64,000 nucleotides of DNA, taken from assembly GCF_016097555.1 (NCBI RefSeq), contig NC_054704.1:74717396-74781395 (forward strand), read 5' to 3'. The position numbers and the translations under genes are program-made. How positions within the stretch are numbered: the first letter of the stretch is position 1; each line of letters begins with the position of its first letter. Below the pieces are notes generated by a model. It ran no database searches, was not told the origin of the DNA, and saw nothing but the letters and a program-made list of their open reading frames with translations. The DNA is from Gigantopelta aegis (taxonomy: Eukaryota; Mollusca; Gastropoda; Neomphalida; Peltospiridae). Shown here piece after piece: positions 45,056 through 55,224 of this stretch.

Positions 45056-46549
45056 CTCTTCAAAAGAAGAAACGCAAAACCACATTGTCGTAACATTTGG
45101 AGAATTGATTTAATTATTGAATGGTGAGTCCGATAATTACCAAATGTTGCAGGATTGTTCACAATTCACTCTAGTCCATTGTGAGTAAGTGATAGGACAC
45201 ACCACCAAGGTCAAGGTCATCTGGAGTCAATACCGGGTGTGGCCTCCGCGTGTGTTGACAACTGCCTGGCACCGCCTGCCCATTGAAGCAACCAGAGTAC
45301 GGATGACGTCCCGGGGGATGGTGGCCCACTCGGCCTGCAAGGCTGCTGCCAGCTCGGGCAGGGTCTGGGGCTGTGGTTGTCGCTGTCGGAGGCGTCGGTC
45401 CAACTCGTCCCATAGATGCTCAATTGGGTTCAAATCCGGTGATATCGATGGCCAAGGAAGGACATTAATGTTGTTGTTCTGTAGGAAAGCCGTTGTGAGA
45501 CGTGCTGTGTGAGGCCTGGCGTTGTCATGTTGGAACACTGCGTTGGCGTTGGCCATAACTGGAACGATGTGTGGCCGGAGGATCTGGTCAATGTAGCCCT
45601 GTGCATTCAGGTTGCCCTGCACGTGGACCAGGTCAGTTCTGCCAGTGTGTGAGATGGCTGCCCACACCATGACACTACCCCCGCCGAATCTGTCCACTTC
45701 CTGCACGCAGTTTGCCGCATAACGTTCACCACGACGCCTATACACGCGACATCTTCCACTATGACGTCGGAGCAGAAATCGGGACTCGTCACTGAACCAC
45801 ACCTGTCTCCATCGCAGTTGAGGCCATTGTCGATGAATCTGGCACCACTGCAGTCGGAGTCGACGGTGTTGTGGTGTTAAGATGACACCTCGAACTGGAC
45901 GTCTGGCACGAATTCCTACCTCACGTAGGCGGTTCCGTACGGTCTGGTCGGATATCCTGCGCAAACCTGGTATTGCTGCGGCTGTGGAGGTGGCAGTAGT
46001 CAATCGTTCCCGAAGGTGGCGTACCCGGATGTAGCGGTCCTGCCCGGGGGTAGTGACCCGTGGTCGACCGGATCTAGGGAGGTCACGTGTTGATCCATGT
46101 TGCTGGTAACGGTCCCACAGTCTGGAGATGGTGCTTGGGGACACATGGAATGCCCTGGCAACGGCCGTTCTGGATTCGCCTGCGTCTAGTCGGCCGATGG
46201 CATTGTTTCTCTGCGGTTCACTGAGACGTGGCATGTCCTGGATTGTCAACTGTCGGCCAGATACAGAGGCCAGGCAAGCGAACACCCTGCACTTTTATAC
46301 TGTCGGTGTTCATGTTGCACGTGCAGACAACGCACGTGCAGTGGTGACATGGTTTGCACGTGGCTGCGTTTTTGCGAATATTCACATTTTGGAACTTTAT
46401 TGTACAGTAGCTGCGTTTTATCGAATGTAACCGTGGGAATGTGTTTGGGACATGCAATGACCTTATATTCACAAAGCATGAACCGGTAGGAAACATCAAA
46501 TCGGAGTTATAACCCATTTGTACCCTTTTGCGTTTCTTTTTTTGAAGAG
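45056..46549 (-). mobile_element. Tc1-like DD34E transposon, apparently complete
   Basis: The terminal repeats CTCTTCAAAAGAAGAAACGC and (reversed right end) CTCTTCAAAAAAAGAAACGC have one mismatch over 24 bp and are flanked by TA. The transposase is open throughout. AT-rich microsatellite sequence surrounds both ends, which fits a TA target. Of the Tc1-like sequences in the window, this is the only one without visible damage. Confidence 0.93.
45227..46234 (-). CDS. Tc1-like transposase, 335 aa, intact frame
   Basis: The start MPRLSEPQRNNAIGRLDAG is chosen because other Tc1 proteins begin MPR; the frame itself extends 17 codons further upstream. Residues 1-50 hold the first helix-turn-helix, GRPRVTT (56-62) the linker, and ISDQTVRNRLREVGIRARRP (94-113) the second. 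Catalytic residues are Asp149 (WFSDESRF), Asp237 (QHDNARPH) and Glu272 (NPIEHLWDEL), with 34 residues between the last two, a DD34E triad. FGGGSVMVWAAIS (183-195) is the glycine-rich motif. The length is normal for Tc1. Tc1 transposases cut and paste the element at TA. Whether it is still active cannot be judged from sequence. Confidence 0.93.
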   Translation of the reverse strand: MPRLSEPQRNNAIGRLDAGESRTAVARAFHVSPSTISRLWDRYQQHGSTRDLPRSGRPRVTTPGQDRYIRVRHLRERLTTATSTAAAIPGLRRISDQTVRNRLREVGIRARRPVRGVILTPQHRRLRLQWCQIHRQWPQLRWRQVWFSDESRFLLRRHSGRCRVYRRRGERYAANCVQEVDRFGGGSVMVWAAISHTGRTDLVHVQGNLNAQGYIDQILRPHIVPVMANANAVFQHDNARPHTARLTTAFLQNNNINVLPWPSISPDLNPIEHLWDELDRRLRQRQPQPQTLPELAAALQAEWATIPRDVIRTLVASMGRRCQAVVNTRGGHTRY

Positions 46550-46559
46550 TATATATACA

Positions 46560-46662
46560 TGTGCATATGCATACATACATACGTACGTACATACATACAT
46601 ATATACATGCATGCATGCATACATATATACCTACTTAAAAACAATCAATGAATGAATATACA

Positions 46663-46694
<32 letters not shown>

Positions 46695-46730
46695 AATGAT
46701 AAAAGAAAACAAGTGTACAGTATTTGAAAT
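46560..46730. repeat. ATAC/ATGC microsatellite
   Basis: Runs of CATA, CGTA and CATG tetranucleotides next to the Tc1 right end. Confidence 0.8.
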
Positions 46731-46882
46731 TAATTATAAGAAATAATCTCCTCTTCTACATGTTTCATCTTATTTTCAGAAAGGAACTGCTAAATATGAC
46801 GTCATATTTAGCAGTTATTTAGCAGTTCCTTTCTGAAGATAAGATGAAACATATGTAAAAGGAGATTATTTCTTATAATTAT
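46731..46882. repeat. Near-perfect palindrome with about 70-bp arms
   Basis: AGAAATAATCTCCTCTTCTA at 46738 is mirrored near 46875, and the centre is AAATATGACGTCATATTT at about 46793. The arms differ at a few positions, including a short duplicated AGCAGTTATTT. A (GT)n tract follows immediately. Confidence 0.85.
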
Positions 46883-46900
46883 GTGTGTGTGTGTGTGTGT

Positions 46901-46932
<32 letters not shown>

Positions 46933-47033
46933 AAAGATAGAATTTCACAACGTTTTTACTGTATCTTTAAAACGTTGTGAAATTCTATCTTTTTATATAT
47001 TCATCCGATACACTTCATTCTAATAACTTTTAT

Positions 47034-47072
<39 letters not shown>
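46883..47072. repeat. (GT)n - hairpin - (CA)n nested inverted repeat
   Basis: A GT tract (46883-46932) and a CA tract (47037-47072) flank a second hairpin at 46933-46992, with arms AAAGATAGAATTTCACAACG and CGTTGTGAAATTCTATCTTT. With the previous palindrome this makes about 340 bp of almost continuous self-complementary sequence. Confidence 0.8.
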
Positions 47073-47073
<1 letters not shown>

Positions 47074-47074
47074 T

Positions 47075-47165
47075 CGAACCTGTATATAACGGCCACTCAA
47101 GGGACCTGGCAATAGTGGCCGTTAGAGACAGGTGGCTGTTATATACAGGTAAAGGAAAACACATA
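47075..47165. repeat. Short dispersed repeat with GGCCGTTAT hairpins
   Basis: AACCTGTATATAACGGCCAC and GTGGCCGTTAGAGACAGGTG are internally complementary. A related stretch with the same motifs lies at 49385-49570, on the far side of the Tc1 element at 47776-49376, so that Tc1 may have landed in such a repeat cluster. Confidence 0.5.
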
Positions 47166-47169
47166 TAAA

Positions 47170-47770
47170 ATAGTTTACTTTAAAAAAGACTACTTAAACT
47201 TGAATGCATAAAGTATCAACATTCGTAATACATTTTTTACCACATATAAATGTTATTCAAGGCATAAATTTAATACGTTTTGTTGAAACTCACTCTGTTA
47301 TTCACCTTTTCAAAAAGTAATTTATCTTTTATTGCTTTCCACTGCATTCTGTTATTTGTTAAATCAGTCCACGAGACTCAAAACGTTTCAGGTTCAGGTA
47401 AGAAATCATTACACAACAAAAGGGCCAGGTTACTAATGTGTAATGGCTCAAGAAACATCGTGGCATACCGTTGGAACTGTTTGTCTGACCAGCAGCAATC
47501 ACACACCTTGGAATACACTACCTGTCAGTGTTGATAAGTTGAATACATATGTACGTTCAAAGGTCGGCATCTGTGCCCATGACAGGCGTGCGCTACAACA
47601 GCTTTCTCTGAATATGCACGTAAAACCCTATGTCCTGAGCTTAAGTCCAATGCAAGCCTTTCTTCAACTAATAACAAGTCGCCGTATTCAGATACAAGAT
47701 GCAATACAACAAATGATGCACTTTAGCACGTACAGTAACTTTATATTGTGACTAGGACAGGTCAATACAT
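47170..47770. other. Unassigned sequence
   Basis: Two short frames (47280-47534 and 47443-47751) have no recognised family and overlap each other. Nothing else supports a gene here. Confidence 0.35.
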
Positions 47771-47775
47771 ATATA

Positions 47776-49376
47776 CTACTCAAAAGAATTTAAGGGTCAG
47801 ACGATATTTTCGACATTATTTTCTGAATGTCAATTATATTAGCTAGACCATAATGTCACGCATGGTATTGTTCCATTTTGACGAAAGTGGGTTTAAGCAA
47901 CCCATAAATGAATTAAAATCCACTGTCATTGACACTGTCGACTAGTTCTAATGGCGAAAACATGCTTACATTTGCACGTAAATTAGGGCGAAAGCGAAAG
48001 GTCTGCTAAGTGCCCATAACTTGCTTTTTCACAAAGCGCTTCATTTGCACGCTTTGCACGTGTATTCCATGTTCCCAATGCTGAATTTCTGTATAATTGG
48101 AGCTTGCGTTCGTGTACGGTGCACACTCCAAATTCGACAATGGTACGACTTCAACTGACTATCGAAGATCGAGGAAGGGCTATTGCTTGGCTTCAGGATG
48201 GCAATACGCAAAGAAATGTTGCTCTGAGACTTGGTGTCAGTCAGAGTGTCGTTGGGCGACTGTAGCAACGGTACCAAGCAACGAATTCTGTTCGAAATCG
48301 TCCACGCTCGGGAAGACCCCGAAGCACTACAAATAGAGAGGACCGCTACATCACCAATATGGCTCTACGTCAACGCACAACCACTGCACGCCGATTACGT
48401 GACAATCTGCGGACTGCGACTGGAACTCGAGTGTCTGATCAAACCATACGCAATCGTCTGAGAGCCAATAATCTACGCTGCCGTCGCCAGGCTGTTCGAC
48501 CACCACTCCTACCACGTCACAGAACGGCCAGACGTCACTGGTGCACGCTTCATCTGCGGTGGCAATGTGTTCAGTGGGGTCGAGTGATGTTCACTGATGA
48601 GTCCAGCTTTAGTCTCCAGTTCAACGACGGTCGGGTTCGTGTCTACAGACGTCCTGGGGAGCGCTTCGCTGACGTTAACGTTAGACAACGTCACCGGTTC
48701 GGTGGTGGCAGCGTCATGGTGTGGGGCGGCATCTCTATCCACCACAGGACCCCCCTCTATGTGGTGGATGGCAATCTGAATGGAATCCGCTATCTGAATG
48801 AGATTATCCGGCCGTTGGTTCTCCCAGGTCTTCAGCAGATTGGCGGCGGGGCAGTTCTGCAGGATGACAATGCCAGACTCCACCGCACCAGGGTGGTAAC
48901 GGACTTTCTCAGACAACAAGGTATCGCCAGGATGGATTGGCCAGCATATTCGCCTGACTTGGCCCCAATAGAGTACGCCTGGGACGAATTAGGCAGGAGA
49001 GTTCGGGATAACCATGCCCCTCCGGCCAACCTTCATGATCTGGGTCAACTTCTTATGGCAGAGTGGCAGGCCATTCCCCAAGAGTTCTTCAGACGTCTGA
49101 TCAACGGCATGAGGCAACGATGTGTCGAGTGTATTCGCGCCAGGGGTGGATTCACACACTATTAAACGAATGTTCTAATGTGTAAAATCCATGTTTGACA
49201 ACCTTCAACTTTGACAGCATGTCATGTGACTTTCTTGTATACAGTGACGTTTATTTGTGGGTTTTTGTAAATATGGAACAATAAATAAAAAAAATTGTGT
49301 AGTTTACAACATCAATCTAATACACTCTGAAACTTATTTGGTTATACATTTTTGACCCTTAAATTCTTTTGAGTAG
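47776..49376 (+). mobile_element. Tc1-like DD34E transposon with perfect 24-bp inverted repeats
   Basis: The terminal 24 bp are identical at both ends in inverted orientation (first 20: CTACTCAAAAGAATTTAAGG) and flanked by TA. The transposase between them has a single internal stop. Perfect ends and nearly whole coding sequence indicate a recent arrival. Confidence 0.93.
48140..49165 (+). pseudogene. Tc1-like transposase with one in-frame stop
   Basis: The frame from ATG 48140 (MVRLQLTIEDRGRAIAWL) to TAA 49165 is 341 codons, of normal Tc1 length. TAG at 48263-48265 (codon 42) lies within the first helix-turn-helix. Everything else is open: GRPRSTT, FTDESSF with Asp153, FGGGSVMVWGG, LQDDNARLH with Asp243, and LAPIEYAWDEL with Glu278. 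The triad spacing is 34 residues (DD34E). DDNARLH has Leu where Pro is usual. The product as read could not be full length unless translation restarts at Met74, which would lose the DNA-binding region. Confidence 0.93.
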
Positions 49377-49384
49377 TATATATA

Positions 49385-49566
49385 TATATTGTGACCGTTA
49401 TGGCAACACAGTAGTGGTCGTTGTAATTTAGTGGCCGTTATAACAGGTTCAACTATTCATTTTAGTCAACATTGAACATGTGGCTGTTTTATACAGGGAA
49501 AAAAATAAAGAAGGAAATGCATTGGGCGGGGTTTATGGTGACTGCTATATACAGGTGGCCGTTAGA

Positions 49567-49570
<4 letters not shown>
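49385..49570. repeat. GGCCGTTAT-type dispersed repeat, second part
   Basis: It contains AGTGGCCGTTATAACAGGTT and ACAGGTGGCCGTTAGACC, matching 47075-47165. An (AT)n tract (49570-49622) follows. Confidence 0.5.
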
Positions 49571-49624
<54 letters not shown>

Positions 49625-49794
49625 GGCCGAGCAGGCAATTCTTTTTATTTTTGGCTTGTAACTTTTTTTTCTTTCTTTTTTTAAATTCTATTAACTTTTT
49701 TACTAATGGCTATTTTCAAAATTCTGCCCATTTTTAACTCTACCCCTACCCCCCCCCCCCCCCCAACCCCCCACCCCCACCCCACCCCCCTGTG

Positions 49795-49885
49795 TCCCGG
49801 ACCCAGTCACTGGCAAAGTCAGAGATTGTGCCCGTGAGAGGCGTGCTTGAACCTTAATTGGATATAGGCACGTTAATATGTTATC
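49795..49885 (+). mobile_element. 3' fragment of the second tRNA-SINE family
   Basis: CACTGGCAAAGTCAGAGATT is followed by CGTGCTTGAACCTTAATTGG, the tail of the 33291-33515 family. A C-rich tract (49750-49790) precedes it. Confidence 0.7.
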
Positions 49886-49947
49886 CAATCCAATTCTCCT
49901 AAATGTTTCAGCTTCTTGGCTTAACGGTGTTCACCGTACCGAGTGGT

Positions 49948-50242
49948 ACGTACCTTATAGCCCAGTGGTCGGTCTAGGCCCTCGATCCCCGTCGGTGAGC
50001 CCACTAGGCTATTTCTCATTCCAGCCAATGCACCACGATTGGTATATCAAATAATGTGATATGTGCTATCCTGTCCGTGGGATGGTGCATATAAAAAATG
50101 CCTTGCTACTAATAGAAAAATGTTGACGGTTTCCTCTCTAACATTATATCTTAAAATTACAAAATGTTTGACATTCAATAGCCGATGATAAATAAATCAA
50201 TGTTCTCAAGTGGTGTCGTTAAACAAAATATTTAACTTTTAC
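49948..50242 (+). mobile_element. tRNA-derived SINE, main family
   Basis: The box A-like TAGCCCAGTGG and box B-like CTCGATCCCCG are closer together than usual, so the head carries a deletion. The body and tail (GTGTCGTTAAACAAAATATT) are standard. Confidence 0.85.
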
Positions 50243-50305
50243 CTTTATCTGGCCACTTCGGAGAATATTTAGTCGTTATTTCTGGCATTAATAAGAGGTA
50301 TTATA

Positions 50306-50905
50306 TCGACCTTGGTGGTGTAGTGGTTAAGCCAACATTGAACTTAAAGGCATACTGTCACGGATTTAAGGACCTTATTTCTCTTAAAATGGATAATTAA
50401 TAAAAATTACATTCATTGCTGAAAACCAAATCTAGCTATCGCATCACCTTAACTGAACCATGATGGAGTGAAATCCATGTCAACCCTCTCGACAATTTTA
50501 GTTTTTGAATTATGGACCATTGCCATAATTCAATTATTTTTACAAAATGTCATTAATGAATGGAGTATGGTGGTTATGAAGATGGTTGAATGAAGTACAT
50601 TTAGGGACAAATCAAATTATTTTTGTTCAGGTAATACTTTGTTAGACCATTAAATAGGTCAGTGGTCTGTGACAATATGCCTTTAAGGCTAGTAGGTATA
50701 CTGCATGGGTTTGCCTCCAGGTATCGGCTTCCACACAGAGTTAGTTTAAACACCTGATGGGTAGGTGTAAGGTCACTACGCCGACTTCCCTCTCACTAAC
50801 CAGTAACCGACTGTCCTGGACAGACAGTTCAGGTAGCTGAGGTGTGCCCAGGACAGCGTGCTTAAACCTTACTTGGACATAAACACGGAAGTAACTAATT
50901 ATAAA
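50306..50905 (+). mobile_element. tRNA-derived SINE, second family, split by a TTAA MITE
   Basis: The head CTTGGTGGTGTAGTGGTTAA ends at 50343. The element resumes at 50687 and reaches GCGTGCTTAAACCTTACTTG near 50870. The interruption is the 343-bp MITE of the next entry. Confidence 0.85.
50344..50686. mobile_element. TTAA-target MITE with 14-bp inverted repeats
   Basis: TTAA at 50344-50347 and 50683-50686 flank the inverted ends AGGCATACTGTCAC and GTGACAATATGCCT (one mismatch). Nested in a SINE, it has confirmed borders. No coding capacity; piggyBac- or Kolobok-mobilised in type. Confidence 0.88.
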
Positions 50906-51104
50906 TAAAATTAAATAAGATGATTTTGCTCTATCTGTAATCACCCAAACTACTTTACTCAATCTCCTACCTGCGGTCATTATAGTGCCTTGGGTCAGAC
51001 CAGTTCAAATTTTATTTTATTTTATTGGGGGTCTATGATTTGTGTTACGAAGCGGCAGGGAAATATAAAAGATGGGGTGGAATGAGATGTGATAGGGAAG
51101 GATG

Positions 51105-51127
51105 TACACCCCCCCCCCCCCCCCCCC
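51105..51127. repeat. C tract in a MITE-like remnant
   Basis: A run of C is followed by GGCTACGCCAGTG, a motif resembling hAT-MITE ends. No matching partner was found. Confidence 0.3.
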
Positions 51128-51249
51128 GGCTACGCCAGTGAGAGGACAAGAATGAAAGATGGGTTGAGGGAAATGTAAATGTACAGAGACTGCACCCGTG
51201 GAGCAAGCGGAGTCTGATCTAATATGGGTGATCGACATCTCTAAATATA

Positions 51250-51426
51250 CTAAAAGGCAAAAGTTATTGTGACACACAAAAGACATGGAAAGAGAAATGT
51301 CCGAAGGTATGAAAACGAGCAATAGTCCATGAAAAGGGCGCACCTTCCATATGCATATGAGCCACATCACTAGAGAGGGTCCAGAGCGAAGTTCACACAG
51401 TCAGTAGCGAGTGTGTTCACCTTGAT
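51250..51426. mobile_element. Solo Tc1-type terminus, inverted match at 57682-57706
   Basis: TA followed by CTAAAAGGCAAAAGTTATTG at 51250 is matched exactly, over about 27 bp including the TA, by the reverse complement ending at 57706. Either these are the two ends of one heavily interrupted Tc1 element (the N-terminal fragment at 52038-52350 lies between them) or solo ends of two copies. Confidence 0.55.
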
Positions 51427-51435
51427 CATTGATAC

Positions 51436-52028
51436 CAATCTAATTAAAATTAGCTCCACTATTACATGTGGATCTAAAGACAGCCAGTTGGAGCTCATGT
51501 CCACCAATCAAAACCTTATTTGCAGAATCCTGCCAGTGATTTAAAACTAACAACACTGCGTAGTCCCCAATGTCCAGGTAACATTTCGTCTGTAAATAAT
51601 AATTTAAATATTGACCAATCACACTTCGCCTTTTATAACGTTATTTGGGAGCATACAAATTCTAAAAATATCGGGCGAGTCTATTTTAGTGGCCGCAGTA
51701 CAGCGAACCATACCAATACGTACGGGGTGGGTTATCAGTCTTCAATTTTACATTAAAAATTATTTATTTATTTATAAAATTAAACAAAACTAAATCAGTC
51801 TTCAGTTTTACATTAAAAATTATTTATTTTATAAAATAAAACATGTTTTAAGGCATTCGTAATTCACACGAAACATGTCGTATACCCTCAGGATAATTCG
51901 GAATGTTTTCAAATTATTTTTAAATCACTGGCAGGATTCTGCAAGTAAGGTTTTGATTGGTGGACATGAGCTCCAACTGGCTGTCTTTAGATCCACATGT
52001 AATAGTGGAGCTAATTTTAATTAGATTG
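51436..52028. mobile_element. Mutator-like MITE: 111-bp inverted repeats and perfect 9-bp target duplication
   Basis: CATTGATAC flanks it at 51427-51435 and 52029-52037. The terminal repeats start CAATCTAATTAAAATTAGCT and pair over about 111 bp (51436-51546 with 51918-52028). Long terminal repeats with 9-bp duplications are the hallmark of Mutator-like elements. No transposase inside. Other copies lie at 34465-35010 and, truncated, at 1165-1367, 29036-29100 and 52873-53005. Confidence 0.9.
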
Positions 52029-52037
52029 CATTGATAC

Positions 52038-52350
52038 AGGCCTGGCGCACTGAAGTACGGGATGTGAGGGTTGCTGGCTGGAATCTGTTTCGCAGATGCG
52101 TGGATCGGATCCATGTGTCTTGGCGAGGGGTTGTCACGGGTGGTCGGCCGCTACGGGGACGGTCCGTGCCCTGGTTGTTTTGTCGATATCGTTGCCATAA
52201 GTGCCATAATATTATGGTGTTTCTGTGGACGTTGAATTGATGTGCGACGTCACGCTGCGAAGTCTCAGATGACTCGCCATCTGTCATTTTCACTGAGGCG
52301 TGGCATGACGAAATTGCATCAAACAGTTCACTAATGGTCTTTTTCTGACT
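52038..52350 (-). pseudogene. Tc1 transposase N-terminal fragment
   Basis: The minus-strand frame includes DVAHQFNVHRNTIILW, LWQRYRQNNQGTDRPRSGRP and WIRSTHLRNRFQPATLTS, the Tc1 helix-turn-helix and linker region. The catalytic domain is absent. The Mutator-like MITE at 51436-52028 abuts the break. The frame upstream (to 52470) does not look like Tc1. Confidence 0.75.
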
Positions 52351-52758
52351 TCTGGACTTCTGAAGGCTGTACAGAATGGCAATGATTTGCGACTGAATGT
52401 CTGGCCTTTTATGGTGAACACTGGACAGGGACAGGATTTCTCCCGAATATTCCATGTTTCGCTGCAACAACTGCTTGGTTGCATTTCTTCGATCTGTTTA
52501 ATGCACGTTTCGTCGCGTGAGAATTAAAAGGTCGTAAGTGGCAGATACGGCCTAAAACGTGACATATTGTCACAAAAAATCGTAGCTGTGTCCCTAATAG
52601 CATCGCTTATACAGAATAATTTAAATCGTCGTAAGTGAATCACAGATACCAATTTGCACAAAAATAGACGTAACTGACACATACGACTTTCCTCCGATTT
52701 GCTTTCTGTCCATTATGTGAACACGACTGGTCGTATGTGGTAGATACACCCTTTTTAA

Positions 52759-52762
<4 letters not shown>

Positions 52763-52831
<69 letters not shown>
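52763..52831. repeat. (AT)n microsatellite
   Basis: About 34 AT units, read as a long YIYI peptide by overlapping frames. Confidence 0.85.
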
Positions 52832-52832
<1 letters not shown>

Positions 52833-52872
52833 ATATATACAAAGTTTCCAACATATACTTTGTATCTGTAGA

Positions 52873-53005
52873 TGTTTTCAAATTATTTTTAAATCACTGA
52901 CAGGATTCTGCAAGTAAGGTTTTGATTGGTGGACATGAGCTCCAACTGGCTGGTGGACATGAGATCCACATGTAATAGTGGAGCTAATTTTAATTAGATT
53001 GAATT
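52873..53005. mobile_element. Half copy of the Mutator-like MITE
   Basis: The right-hand 133 bp of the family (GATGTTTTCAAATTATTTTT to AGCTAATTTTAATTAGATTG), with an internal duplication of GGTGGACATGAG. Confidence 0.75.
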
Positions 53006-53810
53006 TTAATTCATAATAATGTTGTATATGGCATATACGACCAAAGTGCAAGCATAATTACACTGATTTTGTATGTATTTAATTATATGTTACGGTAATC
53101 GAGTTCCGTCTTTCAGCTGCCTTTGAATATCTACATGATTGCCTTACATGTAGGCATTATGGATTAACAATATTGCACATACAAATGCAACTGTAAGTTA
53201 TCCAGGACAAAGTCCAGTAACAAACGACGGTGTAATCAGACGTAAGGTTAAAGTTACATTCGTTGGTTACCATACTATAACAGCATGTACAAATGTGAAA
53301 TACAAGCTCAAAGGCACTTTTTAAAAAGTCGTGTGTGTTCGCTATGAACGGATATCGTCAAACGTATACGCTTGATTCGTCGCCTGTGCCGCCATAGCTC
53401 GGCAAAGCACAAACGACAGCCTGTTGTCAGTTTCAGTTAACACGTGCGTTTGCCGATTTCAAATTGTAGGGTTCGTCTCAAAAAATTAAAAGTGAAATCT
53501 TGCGCTGTACGAAGAACGTTCGGTTGAGAATACGGTACTAGAGTCTTTAGTTAAAACCGGTTTGATCTTGACAACGTATTATCGACAGTCGTACCTTCCT
53601 ATTTCAGAATTGATATTTTATAAAGTGTTAGTAGAACTTTCAAAGTTTAGTTTGTATACTAGTAACACATTAATCATGTATATATTTTTTAAATAAAATA
53701 TACTAAGTAGACAATGAACGTTTTCACTTCTTAATTTTACGTGTTAAAATCGACAAATTGAAATAAATATTATTTCGTTTGGAAAGGGTAAAGTTGGGGG
53801 TGGGGGGGTA

Positions 53811-54290
53811 ACGACATCAAAGATAAAGCATATTGATTTAATAATCATCTGACCCCATACAACCGTAAATAAAATGTGATGAGTGCGTTGTTAAATAAAA
53901 CATATCCTATCCTTCCTTCTATCTTCTGTTGGATGTCTAACATTTGGTAATTTTTACATATAATCTTAGAGAGGAATCGGGTGCATGTGCAGGGGGGGGG
54001 GGGGGGGGTATTGGAGGTCGAAACCCTTACTTGCCCAAGCTTTAAAAAAATTGAAATGTATTTTTTGGGGGAGCATGGCCCCATATAAACTTCGCTTAAC
54101 ACAGTCTATAACCCCAACCCCGCTGAAATCCCTGCACACGCGCCTTGGAAACCCGATACATTTTTTTTTTTAGCAAGGGATCGTTTATATGTACCATCCC
54201 ACAGACAAGATATCACATACCATGGTCTTTTTGTATACCCGCCGATGGGGATCGATCCTAGACTGACCGCGCATTTCCAAAAAAAACACC
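53811..54290 (-). mobile_element. tRNA-derived SINE interrupted by a MITE, block copy 2
   Basis: The tail is at 53811-53855, the body resumes at about 53930, the MITE lies at 53976-54150, and the head end CGATCCTAGACTGACCGCGC is near 54251. It parallels 28435-28880. Confidence 0.78.
53976..54150. mobile_element. Short MITE inside the SINE of block copy 2
   Basis: It starts GGTGCATGTGCAG followed by a G run and ends CCCTGCACACGCGCCTT, with the body shared with 28549-28712. Confidence 0.72.
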
Positions 54291-54924
54291 TTTTTAGGTC
54301 CAAGTAATGAATAAAAATAACATATAGTCTTGAAAAATGTTACGTAAATCGAACACAGTACCCTCTTCCTCTACCCCTAGAGCATTACGTAATTAGTAAC
54401 ACCCCCTTACATGTAACGCGTATGCCAACAGCTGGCCACTGTCAAACTTTCATGGCAAATCCCCCACTCACCGACCCCTGGAAAGGCGTTGTACCATACC
54501 TCTATGGATATAAATATGTTTTGGAGATATGAGACGACCCCTCAATCAAGACAGTTAAATTTGTTCAAAAATTGCGAAATCTCACGTGATCTCTTGTTGG
54601 GGAATTCTATACTTGTGATAAGCCAATGAAAACCGAGATCGGTACGAGCCCGTCAAAAGTGTCCCACTTTCAAAATACCTGCTTTGTTTTTGACCTGGAT
54701 AAGCCAGCGTAGTGAAACCAATGCGGAGTGCGGCGTCATATAAGCACCAAACGTAATTGGATTTTCTGTTCTATATGCTTAAATAATAAAAATATTTCAG
54801 GGAATGTAGTTTTAAAAGGCGAATAAAGTGAATGTGGCCTCAACGTAAACGATAGCAATATCCATAAATTTTGATTAACTTTACAGTTAACGAATATTTG
54901 CAACAGAATGTTGAACGTGAACAT

Positions 54925-54927
<3 letters not shown>

Positions 54928-54967
<40 letters not shown>
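54928..54967. repeat. (CA)n microsatellite
   Basis: About 20 CA units directly before the CACA-rich approach to the 30-bp minisatellite. Confidence 0.85.
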
Positions 54968-54969
<2 letters not shown>

Positions 54970-55224
54970 CAAAACATTAGCACAACATAGCACGCACAAC
55001 AGAAGCTGAGCATGACATAGCACACACAACAGAACCTGAAGAAGAACATGACAGAACACACACACAACATACCATGATCATGACATAGAAACACAAGAGA
55101 ATTTGAACATGACATATCACGCACAACACGCGCAGAAAATAATTTAGCACACACAACGAAAACCTGAGGATTGATCACTTCACACTCAAAACAACACGGA
55201 GAGAACACTGCACATAACATAGTC

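Larger units (their letters stand above)
53250..54800 (+). repeat. Copy 2 of the 1.3-1.5 kb duplicated block
   Basis: Direct-orientation homologue of 27954-29255. It keeps about 35 bp (GCCATAGCTCGGCAAAGCAC region, about 53390) and about 200 bp (54440-54650) missing from copy 1, and gains a SINE-like tail at 53855-53915. It carries the same SINE with the same nested MITE. No conserved protein. Confidence 0.8.

Noticed and set aside
47280-47751. Two overlapping frames between a hairpin cluster and a Tc1 element
   Set aside because: No family resemblance, no splice signals, and they overlap each other.
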